DNA of 7,019 nucleotides from Candidatus Rokuibacteriota bacterium (GTDB lineage Bacteria > Methylomirabilota > Methylomirabilia > Rokubacteriales > CSP1-6). The stretch covers positions 1 to 7,019 of the forward strand of contig JACQRS010000159.1 of NCBI GenBank assembly GCA_016206385.1, read 5' to 3'. The notes beneath the pieces are model-generated. The model was not told where the DNA came from. It did not search any database and saw only the letters and a list, made by a program, of their open reading frames with translations. Of this stretch, positions 1-6,546 are shown piece by piece (the first letter of the stretch is position 1; each line of letters starts with the position of its first letter). A program made the position numbers and the translations under genes.

Positions 1-1092
1 ACCAAGCCCTTCAAGCTGGAGGAGATCAAGCTGATCATCGCAAATGCCCTGGAGCGGAAGCGCCTCAGAGAGGAGAACCTCCACCTCAGGAAGCAGCTGG
101 AGACCCACTACCGGTTCGAGAATATCATCGGCAAGAGCCCGAAGATCGTGGAAGTCTTCGACACGATCCGGAAGATCGCGGATGGCCTCTCGACCGTGAT
201 GATCACCGGGGAGAGCGGGACCGGCAAGGAGCTGGTCGCCCAGGCGATCCATTTCAACAGCCACCGCCGCGACAAGGCCTTCATCTCGGTCAACTGCGGC
301 GCCATCCCGGAAGGGCTCATGGAGTCCGAGCTCTTCGGCCACGTCAAGGGATCGTTCACCGGGGCCGTAGCCAACAAGGTCGGGCTCTTCTCGGCCGCGG
401 ACGGCGGCACCCTGTTTCTGGACGAGATCACCGAGATCCCGCCACTCCTCCAGGTCAAGCTGCTGCGCGCCATCCAGGATCGGCAGGTCCGACGCGTGGG
501 CGACACCACGGACCTCAAGGTGGACGTGCGCCTCATCGCCGCGTCCAACACGAACCTGGAGGAGGCCGTGGCCAACGGTTCGCTGCGGGAGGATCTGTTC
601 TATCGGCTGAACGTCATTCCCATCCATCTCCCGCCGCTCAGAGAGCGCCGCGAGGACATTCCGCTCCTGCTCACGCACTTCCTTCAGAAGTTCGTCACGG
701 AGCTGGGCAAGGAGGTGCGCGGCGTGTCCCCTGAAGCGCTGGCCGTGCTGGAGCAGTATCACTGGCCCGGAAACATCCGCGAGCTGGAGAACGTCGTCGA
801 GCGCGCCGTCGTCCTGGGCGCCGGAGACATTCTGACCGTAGACGCGCTGCCCGAGTCGGTGCGCCGCGAGCGGCCCCCGGCGTGGCTGGACCTCGAGCTG
901 CCCTCGGAGGGGATGGATCTGGAGACCACGCTGGATCAGATCGAGAAACGGGTCCTCCAGGTCGCGCTGGACCGGACGAGCGGGGTCCAGACCCGAGCCG
1001 CCGAGCTGCTCGGGATGACCTTCCGGCAGCTCCGATACAAGCTCCAGAAGCACGGCCTCGGCCGCGGGAAGTCGGCGGACAGCGCCGAGTGA
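1..1092 (+). CDS. pilR: Sigma54-dependent response regulator, PilR/NtrC family (5' truncated)
   Basis: A transcriptional activator that would remodel sigma54 RNA polymerase at -24/-12 promoters using ATP. The frame is open from base 1, so the gene begins before the window. The first residues, TKPF, match the conserved Lys-Pro at the end of a receiver domain, followed by a charged coiled-coil linker (about residues 5-40 of the visible part). The AAA+ domain shows Walker A GESGTGKE (70-77), the sigma54-contact loop GSFTGA (117-122), Walker B GGTLFLDE (135-142), then RREDIPLL and WPGNIRELENVVERA. A Fis-type helix-turn-helix lies at about 311-353 and includes GMTFRQLRYKLQKHGL, which resembles PilR C-termini as remembered. 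An internal GTG at 148 is not the real start because it would remove the linker. A sigma54 promoter sits before the pilin gene about 1.9 kb downstream, which supports PilR over a general NtrC. The partner kinase PilS, normally upstream, is not visible. Family assignment is very sure; the PilR subtype is likely. Confidence 0.93.
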   Translation, partial: TKPFKLEEIKLIIANALERKRLREENLHLRKQLETHYRFENIIGKSPKIVEVFDTIRKIADGLSTVMITGESGTGKELVAQAIHFNSHRRDKAFISVNCGAIPEGLMESELFGHVKGSFTGAVANKVGLFSAADGGTLFLDEITEIPPLLQVKLLRAIQDRQVRRVGDTTDLKVDVRLIAASNTNLEEAVANGSLREDLFYRLNVIPIHLPPLRERREDIPLLLTHFLQKFVTELGKEVRGVSPEALAVLEQYHWPGNIRELENVVERAVVLGAGDILTVDALPESVRRERPPAWLDLELPSEGMDLETTLDQIEKRVLQVALDRTSGVQTRAAELLGMTFRQLRYKLQKHGLGRGKSADSAE

Positions 1093-1094
1093 CG

Positions 1095-1120
1095 GGCGCC
1101 GCCCATCGCGGGGTGGCGCC
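1095..1120 (+). terminator. GC-rich hairpin after pilR, no T-tract
   Basis: GGCGCCGCCC (1095-1104) pairs with GGGTGGCGCC (1111-1120), giving ten pairs including one G-T wobble around the hexaloop ATCGCG. It starts two bases after the pilR stop codon and ends 21 bases before the GTG of the next gene. No run of T follows, so it is not a classic intrinsic terminator. It could be a weak or T-less terminator, an mRNA 3' stabiliser, or a structure limiting translation of the glycosyltransferase gene. The pairing is seen directly; the function is inferred. Confidence 0.45.
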
Positions 1121-1141
1121 GGCGCCGGCCCCGGTCATCCG

Positions 1142-2785
1142 GTGACGGCCCGACCGCTCCTGATCCTGGTCGGGGCGACGATCCTCTGCCTCGCCCCGTT
1201 TGCCGACAAAGCCTTTCACATCGACGATCCGCTCTTCCTCTGGGCCGCCCGGCACATCCTCTCGGATCCCGTTGACTTTTACGGATTCGGGGTGAACTGG
1301 TACGGGACCGACATGGCCATGTCGACGGTGTTCAAGAACCCCCCGTTGACCTCCTACTCCATCGCGCTGGTGGCCTCGCTGGTGGGATGGAGCGAGGTCG
1401 CGCTGCATCTGGCGTTCCTCGTCCCCGCCGCTGCCGCAGCGGTGGGAACCTACGTGCTGGCACGCCGGTGCTGTTCGCACCCGCTCGCGGCCGCGCTGGT
1501 CGGCCTGTTCACACCCGCATTTCTCGTCTCCGGCACCAGCGTGATGAGCGACACGATGATGCTCGCGCTCTGGGTGTGGACCGTGGCGCTCTGGCTTCAC
1601 GGCCTCGAACGCAACGACCCCCGCGCCCTCATCGGGTCCGCCGTCCTGCTCGCGCTGTGCGCGCTGACGAAGTACTACGGCATGAGCCTCATCCCGCTGC
1701 TCCTCGTGTACTCGCTGGCGCGGCGCCGCCGCCCGGGCTGGTGGGCGCTGTGCCTGCTGCTCCCGGCCGGCGCCCTCGCCCTCTACCAGTGGGCGACGTA
1801 CGCCCTCTACGGACGCGGGCTCCTGTTCGACGCGGCGTCCTACGCCACCAACGTCCGGTACCTGAACGGGAGCCAGCTTCTTATCAAAGGGTTGATCGGC
1901 CTGGCGTTTGCGGGCGGGTCGCTCGCGACGATCGCGCTCTACACGCCGCTGCTCTGGTCGCGCCGGTTGTGCGCGGCCGGAATCCTCCTCGTCGCGGTCC
2001 TGACCTTCACGCTTCCCGCCGCCGAGAAGCTGGGCGGCTTCGCGCTCATCGACGCCGACGGGGTGCGGTGGGGTCCGGTGATCCAGCTCGCCCTGTTCGC
2101 GACCGCGGGGATCAGCCCGCTCGCGCTTGCGGGGGCGGACCTCCGGAGCCGGAGGGACGCGGCTTCACTGCTGCTGTTTTTGTGGGTGGCGGGCACGTTT
2201 GTGTTCGCGAGCTTCCTCAACTGGTCAGTCAACGTCCGGTCTATTCTGCCGATGGCGCCGGCCGCCGGCATCCTGGTGATGCGGCGAATCGAGGCGCGCG
2301 GTGCGGTGGCGCCCGGACGCCGTTGGCGGGTGCTCTGGCCGCTGGTCCCCGGCGCCTGTGTCGCGCTCCTGGTCGCGTGGACGGACTACAGTCTGGCCAA
2401 CACCGCCCGGAGCGTCGCCGCCGAGATCCACGACAGATACCGGAATCGGCCGGGGACCGTGTGGTTTCAGGGGCATTGGGGCTTCCAGTACTACATGGAA
2501 GCCCGCGGCGGCAAGGCTCTTGACCGGAGACGCTCACGGCTTGCCCCGGGCGACATCGTGGTCATCCCGGCGAACAACACGAACGTGTTCGCCATGCCTC
2601 CTGGTGGGACCCCCTTGAGCCATGTGATCGAGCGGCCGGTGCCCGGCTGGCTCGCGACCATGAGCACTTCGGTGGGCGCCGGCTTTTACTCGGACATCTG
2701 GGGCCCACTGCCGTTCTCGGTCGGAGCCGTCCCCGCAGAGCGCTACGCTGTTCTCACCGTTAGCGAGGAAATTCACCTGAGATAG
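1142..2785 (+). CDS. GT-C fold membrane glycosyltransferase, family 39/ArnT-like
   Basis: A 547-residue polytopic inner-membrane protein of the PMT/ArnT type. These enzymes transfer a sugar from a polyprenyl-phosphate donor to a protein or lipid on the periplasmic face. TM1 covers about residues 5-21 and is followed by the first periplasmic loop with an acidic pair, HIDDP (Asp28-Asp29), the usual catalytic/metal position in the GT-C fold. Further family-like stretches are FKNPPLTSY and SGTSVMSDTMMLALW, then many Leu/Ala/Val-rich helices, and a soluble C-terminal part from about residue 425 (VWFQGHWGFQYYMEARGG). The GTG at 1142 is chosen because no ATG, GTG or TTG precedes it in frame after pilR and because it keeps TM1. 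No clear Shine-Dalgarno is seen. It lies 49 nt after pilR, possibly in one transcript, and just before the pilin promoter. Substrate is unknown: pilin, lipid A or another envelope polymer are all possible. No specific gene symbol is justified. Confidence 0.87.
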   Translation: MTARPLLILVGATILCLAPFADKAFHIDDPLFLWAARHILSDPVDFYGFGVNWYGTDMAMSTVFKNPPLTSYSIALVASLVGWSEVALHLAFLVPAAAAAVGTYVLARRCCSHPLAAALVGLFTPAFLVSGTSVMSDTMMLALWVWTVALWLHGLERNDPRALIGSAVLLALCALTKYYGMSLIPLLLVYSLARRRRPGWWALCLLLPAGALALYQWATYALYGRGLLFDAASYATNVRYLNGSQLLIKGLIGLAFAGGSLATIALYTPLLWSRRLCAAGILLVAVLTFTLPAAEKLGGFALIDADGVRWGPVIQLALFATAGISPLALAGADLRSRRDAASLLLFLWVAGTFVFASFLNWSVNVRSILPMAPAAGILVMRRIEARGAVAPGRRWRVLWPLVPGACVALLVAWTDYSLANTARSVAAEIHDRYRNRPGTVWFQGHWGFQYYMEARGGKALDRRRSRLAPGDIVVIPANNTNVFAMPPGGTPLSHVIERPVPGWLATMSTSVGAGFYSDIWGPLPFSVGAVPAERYAVLTVSEEIHLR

Positions 2786-2797
2786 TCTCGAGCCCTC

Positions 2798-2891
2798 GAC
2801 AGTTTTAGTCACCCCGAATGGCACATTTTGTCATGTCCGCCTCGGGCGCGGATGCCAACGCTTCGACCACCGTCAAAAAACGCTTGTTTTT
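2798..2891 (+). promoter_or_regulatory. Candidate activator-binding region upstream of the pilin promoter
   Basis: This AT-richer stretch, centred roughly 60-155 bases before the predicted transcription start, holds GACAGTTTT (2798-2806, on the other strand AAAACTGTC), ATTTTGTC (2825-2832) and a perfect dyad AAAAAC-GCTT-GTTTTT (2876-2891). Enhancer-binding proteins such as PilR bind upstream at this range, and Pseudomonas PilR sites have been described as TGTC-type motifs preceded by T/A-rich bases. The motifs and dyad are seen; assigning them to PilR or to a bending protein such as IHF is inference. The dyad is too A/T-rich to be a convincing terminator for the upstream gene. Confidence 0.35.
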
Positions 2892-2925
2892 CGTGGCGTT
2901 ACACCTTGGGTCAGCGAACCAGCGA

Positions 2926-2942
2926 TTGGCACGGACGCTGCA
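2926..2942 (+). promoter_or_regulatory. Sigma54 (-24/-12) promoter of the pilin gene
   Basis: TTGGCACGGACGCTGCA matches the sigma54 consensus TGGCACG-N4-TTGC with one mismatch (CTGC). The invariant GG (2928-2929) and GC (2940-2941) have the required spacing, which predicts transcription starting near 2953 and a 5' leader of about 22 nt before the pilin ATG. It is the only TGGCAC-type element found with correct spacing, and it lies in the only sizeable non-coding gap upstream of a pilin. A PilR-type activator is encoded upstream in the same window, making a direct regulatory link likely. Confidence 0.86.
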
Positions 2943-2961
2943 CAGAGAAGTTCACCACCCC

Positions 2962-2969
2962 AAAGGAGG
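2962..2969 (+). promoter_or_regulatory. Strong Shine-Dalgarno of the pilin gene
   Basis: AAAGGAGG ends five bases before the ATG at 2975 and is the best ribosome-binding site in the window. It fixes the pilin start at 2975 and rules out the longer upstream in-frame extension. It fits an abundantly made structural protein. Confidence 0.88.
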
Positions 2970-2974
2970 CGTTT

Positions 2975-3373
<399 letters not shown>

Positions 3374-3409
3374 GCGTCCCAGAAGCTCCCGCGGAATGGG
3401 GTAACCAAC

Positions 3410-3441
3410 ACGGGGAGGGGATCACCGGATTCCCTCCCCGT
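3410..3441 (+). terminator. Strong hairpin after the pilin gene, no T-tract
   Basis: ACGGGGAGGG (3410-3419) pairs perfectly with CCCTCCCCGT (3432-3441), extended inward by a G-T and an A-T pair to an eight-base loop (3422-3429). It lies 36 bases after the pilin stop. The bases that follow (CGCGTCACG) contain no T-run, so termination would be partial or of the T-less kind. Such a structure could let pilin mRNA accumulate while allowing some read-through to the TPR protein, pilD and minor pilin genes. The structure is seen; the role is inferred. Confidence 0.6.
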
Positions 3442-3463
3442 CGCGTCACGTAGGGTAGACGTC

Positions 3464-3586
3464 ATCCGCATCCTCTCCCCACCGCTCGTCCGCCTCGCTG
3501 TCTTCCCGTCAGGCACCGGACGAATCCCGCTCGCCGTCGCGCTCGTCACCTTCATCGCCTTCTCCCCCGCCCTCTGGAACGGATTC
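3464..3586 (+). other. Probable coding extension with the missing first membrane helix of the next gene
   Basis: In the frame of the downstream gene these bases read IRILSPPLVRLAV, then RIPLAVALVTFIAFSPALW and NGF, running directly into VEWDD. That is a basic start, a hydrophobic helix and the NGFVxWDD junction expected at the N-terminus of this membrane family. No ATG, GTG or TTG occurs in this frame between the pilin stop (3373) and 3587. An ATC at 3464 preceded by AGGG (3452-3455) is a possible rare start; a sequence error or real mutation in the start codon is the alternative. Confidence 0.6.
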
Positions 3587-5344
3587 GTGGAGTGGGACGA
3601 CTATGTGAACCTTGTCGAAAACCCGCACTACCGCGGTCTCGGGTGGACGCACCTTCGCTGGATATTCACGACGGTCCTGATGGGGCAGTGGATCCCGCTG
3701 GCCTGGGTGACGTTCGGTGCCGACTATCTCGTGTGGGGGATGAACCCGTTCGGCTATCACCTCACCAACGTCCTGCTCCACGCCGCCAACGCCGCCGTCC
3801 TCTACTTAGTGGCGCTCCGCCTGCTCGGGCTGGCCACGACGGGAGCCGGCGAGCCCGCGCTCCGCCTGGGCGCCGCGGCAGCCGCGCTCTTCTTCGCGCT
3901 GCACCCGCTCAGAGCCGAATCCGTCGCCTGGGTCACCGAGCGCCGCGACGTCCTGTCGGGGCTCTTTTTTCTGCTCGTGATCCTCACGTTCCTCAAGGCC
4001 AGCGAGGCCGAAGGCACCAGGCGCCGGCGCCTGCTCGCGGGCTCGGTGGTGTGCTACGCCTTGGCCGTGATGTCCAAACCCATGGTGGTGACGCTCCCTC
4101 TCGTCCTGATCCTGCTGGACATCTACCCGCTCCGCCGGCTGGGTGGCCGGTGGCGGGATTGGACCGGCCGGGAGGCTCGGGGCGTGTGGATGGAGAAGCT
4201 GCCCTACTTCCTCCTGGCGCTCGCCGGAGGGGCCATGGCGTTCTACGCCATGATCGCCAACTCGTTCCTGACGTCGCTCGAGAAGCTCCCTCTCTCCGCT
4301 CGCCCGTCGGTCGCCCTCCACAGCCTCTGGTTTTACGTGTGGAAGACCTTCGTTCCCCTCTGGCTCTCGCCGCTCTACGAGCTTCCGCCGCAGGTCAACC
4401 CGCTGGATCCGCCATTCGTCACGAGCGCGGTCGCGGTCGCCATCCTCACCGCCGGATTCTGGCTTCTCCGGCGCCGGTGGCCCGCGGGCCTGGCCGTGTG
4501 GGTCTCGTACGCGGTGATCCTGGCGCCGGTGAGCGGCCTCCTCCACAACGGGCATCAACTCGCCAACGATCGCTACAGCTACCTGCCGTGCCTCGGGTGG
4601 GCGCTCCTCGTCGGGGCCAGCGTGTGCGCCGTGGTCCGCGCTCGAGAGAGCGGTCGGCTGAGACCATCCATGGCCCGCCTGGCGGCGGGCGGCGGCGTGG
4701 TCTGGGTGTTGGGGCTGGGGATCCTCGCCTGGCACCACGTCCAGGTGTGGCGGGACACGGACACGCTCTGGCGGTACGCGCTCGAATCCAACCCCAACTG
4801 CGCCATCTGCCTCGGCAACCTGGGCGTCTCGCTGGTCAATCGGGGCATCCCCCAGCCCGCCATCGAGTACTTCCAACGGGAGCTCGCCGTCAGGCCGGAC
4901 CGCGTGAACGTCTACGGGAACCTGGCCCTGGCGCTGCTCAATTCGGGCCGGATGCCCGAGGCGCTCTGGCACTTCCAGCAGGCCCTCGAGCGGCGCCCCG
5001 CCGATTCGCAGGTCCTCAACAACCTGAGCGTGGCGCTCATCCGGCTGGGCAAGCCCCAGGAGGCCATCGCCCACTTGAAGCAGGCGATGGAAGTCACTCC
5101 GGCCAACCCCATGGTTCGCACGAACCTCGGCGTGGCGCTCACGGACTTGGGTCACCCGGATCAGGCGATCCCGCATTTTCTCAAGGCAATCGAGCTGAAG
5201 CCGCTGGCCCCCCTGCCGCGCTTCGGTCTGGCGCGGGCCTATCTGGCGCTGGGAAGAACCGAGCTGGCCCTGGAGCAATACAAGGCCTTGAAGAAGCTGG
5301 ACCGCGCGTTGGCCACCCAGCTCTCCACCCTCAACATCCCCTGA
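3587..5344 (+). CDS. TMTC-like membrane GT-C protein with C-terminal TPRs
   Basis: A polytopic membrane protein with tetratricopeptide repeats, 585 residues from the GTG given here. Bacterial members are usually annotated only as TPR proteins; eukaryotic TMTC1-4 with the same layout are O-mannosyltransferases. The N-terminal loop has an acidic pair EWDD (residues 2-5), and family-like motifs HPLRAESVAWVTERRD (from 106), FFLLVILTFLKA, MSKPMVVTLPLVLILLDIYP and ANDRYSYLP (326-334). Hydrophobic helices continue to about residue 385. Five TPR units of about 34 residues fill 402-585 (for example LGVSLVNRGIPQPAIEYFQ and LSVALIRLGKPQEAIAHLK). The GTG at 3587 is the first conventional start codon but would place the acidic pair at the extreme N-terminus and drop TM1, so the true start is probably upstream. 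It lies directly after the pilin gene and touches pilD. Role inferred: sugar transfer to pilin or an envelope protein, with TPRs binding a partner. The family call is firm; the activity is unproven. Confidence 0.82.
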   Translation: MEWDDYVNLVENPHYRGLGWTHLRWIFTTVLMGQWIPLAWVTFGADYLVWGMNPFGYHLTNVLLHAANAAVLYLVALRLLGLATTGAGEPALRLGAAAAALFFALHPLRAESVAWVTERRDVLSGLFFLLVILTFLKASEAEGTRRRRLLAGSVVCYALAVMSKPMVVTLPLVLILLDIYPLRRLGGRWRDWTGREARGVWMEKLPYFLLALAGGAMAFYAMIANSFLTSLEKLPLSARPSVALHSLWFYVWKTFVPLWLSPLYELPPQVNPLDPPFVTSAVAVAILTAGFWLLRRRWPAGLAVWVSYAVILAPVSGLLHNGHQLANDRYSYLPCLGWALLVGASVCAVVRARESGRLRPSMARLAAGGGVVWVLGLGILAWHHVQVWRDTDTLWRYALESNPNCAICLGNLGVSLVNRGIPQPAIEYFQRELAVRPDRVNVYGNLALALLNSGRMPEALWHFQQALERRPADSQVLNNLSVALIRLGKPQEAIAHLKQAMEVTPANPMVRTNLGVALTDLGHPDQAIPHFLKAIELKPLAPLPRFGLARAYLALGRTELALEQYKALKKLDRALATQLSTLNIP

Positions 5345-5347
5345 GTG

Positions 5348-6100
5348 ATGAGGCTCGCGCCCCTCGCCGCGTTCGTGCTGGGGGCGGTGGTGGGGAGCTT
5401 CCTGAACGTGGTGATCACGCGGCTCCCCAGACGCGAGAGCCTCGTGACGCCGGCCTCCCGATGCCCGACCTGCGGGGTGCCGATCCGGTGGTCCGACAAC
5501 GTCCCCCTGCTCAGCTACCTCTGGCTCAAGGGGAGGTGCCGGGCCTGCCGGAGCCCCATCGGGTGGCGCTACCCCGCGGTGGAAGGGCTCACCGGGGTGC
5601 TGTTCGCGCTCAGCGTGGCTCACTTCGGCGTGACACCCGCCCTGCTCCCGGCCCTTCTCTTCCTCTCGGCGCTGGTCGCGACCACCGCCATTGACCTCGA
5701 GCACCAGCTCATCCCCGACCGGATCACCCTGCCGGGGGTCGCGGTGGGAATTTTGGCCAGTCTTGTCTCACCCCGCCTTTCGTGGTTAGACTCATTATTA
5801 GGGGTTGTTACCGGCGGCGGCCTCTTCTTCCTGGTCATCCTGGCCAGCCGTGGCGGGATGGGGGGAGGGGACATGAAGCTGGCCGCCATGATGGGGGCGT
5901 TTCTGGGATGGAAGTTGACGCTGGTCGCGCTGTTCGTCGGGGTGTTCTCGGGCGGCGTCGTCGCCGTCGCGCTCCTGGTGAGCGGGCGGCGGGGGCGGAA
6001 GGACCCCGTGCCCTTTGGCCCGTTCCTGGCGCTGGGCGCCGGACTGAGCCTGTTCTGGGGCGATTGGTTGCTCCGATGGTACCTGGCCGGCTTCCGATAA
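5348..6100 (+). CDS. pilD: Prepilin peptidase / N-methyltransferase (type A24)
   Basis: A bifunctional inner-membrane aspartic protease that removes class III leaders from prepilins and methylates the new N-terminal Phe. From the ATG at 5348 it is 250 residues, within the family range. The N-terminal part has GSFLNVVITRLPRRES and the zinc-type pair of CxxC motifs CPTC (39-42) and CRAC (64-67), followed by WRYPAVEGLTG, typical of full-length PilD rather than short peptidases. The two catalytic aspartates are present: Asp116 in AIDLEHQLIPD and Asp175 in GGGDMKLAAMMGAFLGWK. Several membrane helices follow the usual pattern. A GTG at 5345 immediately after the upstream TGA would add one residue; ATG is preferred, and no clear Shine-Dalgarno is seen, so translation is probably coupled to the TPR gene. 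Its substrates include the three prepilins encoded in this window. Codons around 5747-5815 are unusually A/T-rich, including three TTA. The function is very sure. Confidence 0.95.
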   Translation: MRLAPLAAFVLGAVVGSFLNVVITRLPRRESLVTPASRCPTCGVPIRWSDNVPLLSYLWLKGRCRACRSPIGWRYPAVEGLTGVLFALSVAHFGVTPALLPALLFLSALVATTAIDLEHQLIPDRITLPGVAVGILASLVSPRLSWLDSLLGVVTGGGLFFLVILASRGGMGGGDMKLAAMMGAFLGWKLTLVALFVGVFSGGVVAVALLVSGRRGRKDPVPFGPFLALGAGLSLFWGDWLLRWYLAGFR

Positions 6101-6546
6101 GCGGGGCACGTGGCTTCAGCCTCATCGAGCTGATGGTGGTGGTCGCCGTCATCGGGATCATTACTGTGCTCGGCACCCCCGTGTTTATCAGCTTCATGCA
6201 AGCCCAGAAGCTCCAGGGGGCCGCCCAGCAGGTCGTCACGCTCATGAACCAGGCCCGCCAGCTCGCCATCACGCGAAACACCTCCTATCAGGTGGAGGTG
6301 GACGTGTCAGGGAACCAGTTGCGCTTTGTCCGCACCTCCGACAACGCCGCGTGGGTCGGGCCCGGGACCGATTCCAACGGCTACAGGCAACTGGAAAACC
6401 AGGCCAAGCTCAGCAACGCGACCGCCAACCCAACGTTCAACTCGCTCGGGACTGCGTCCGCAGCCACCATCACCGTCCAGAACGCCCAGGGCTCGGGGTC
6501 CATGGACGTCGTGGTGAGCACCTCGGGGCGCATCCGGATCCAGTGA
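6076..6546 (+). CDS. Minor pilin / pseudopilin, GspH/FimT type
   Basis: A 156-residue prepilin. The leader MVPGRLPISGARG ends in Gly13 before FSLIELMVVVAVIGIITVLG, leaving a mature protein of 143 residues with Phe1 and Glu5. The segment after the helix, QQVVTLMNQARQLAITRNTSYQ and then VEVDVSGNQLRFVR, is the pattern of the GspH/FimT domain (a long helix with ARxxAItRn, then beta strands). The C-terminus, VVVSTSGRIRIQ, fits the closing strand with the conserved Gly-Arg. The ATG at 6076 overlaps the end of pilD by 25 bases and gives a leader of normal length; the longer in-frame extension upstream is only pilD read in another frame. The likely role is in the priming or tip complex of a type IV pilus (FimT/FimU) or T2SS pseudopilus (GspH). 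The choice between the two cannot be made from this gene, so no symbol is given. Confidence 0.9.
   Translation: MVPGRLPISGARGFSLIELMVVVAVIGIITVLGTPVFISFMQAQKLQGAAQQVVTLMNQARQLAITRNTSYQVEVDVSGNQLRFVRTSDNAAWVGPGTDSNGYRQLENQAKLSNATANPTFNSLGTASAATITVQNAQGSGSMDVVVSTSGRIRIQ

Noticed and set aside
1458..1471. TGGCACG followed by GC inside the glycosyltransferase gene
   Set aside because: The GG to GC distance is one base short and it lies inside a coding region.
695..1600. - strand open frame of 301 codons over pilR and the glycosyltransferase
   Set aside because: Low-complexity Arg/Gly/Pro-rich product crossing two recognised genes; no start signal or domain.
2788..2806. Small TCGA-GCCC-TCGA stem followed by TTTT as a terminator of the glycosyltransferase gene
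   Set aside because: A four-pair stem with only four T, separated by three bases, is too weak to support a terminator call.
2819..2835. Second TGGCAC element upstream of pilA
   Set aside because: No GC at the required spacing for -12, so not a sigma54 promoter.
2828..2974. Longer N-terminal extension of the pilin
   Set aside because: It would include the sigma54 promoter and ignore the AAAGGAGG site; the resulting leader would be far too long for a class III signal.
3592..5694. Long + strand open frame overlapping the TPR gene (700 codons)
   Set aside because: Arg/Pro/Ala/Gly-rich translation without domains, covering the same bases as a recognised membrane/TPR protein; a high-GC shadow frame.
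3806..5704. Long open frame on the - strand (632 codons)
   Set aside because: It lies wholly over the TPR and pilD genes, whose motifs are clear. The predicted protein is Arg/Gly/Glu/His-rich with no domain; long antisense frames are common at this GC content.
5782..6075. N-terminal extension of the GspH/FimT-type gene into pilD
   Set aside because: The extension is pilD read in another frame; the ATG at 6076 gives a proper 13-residue leader.
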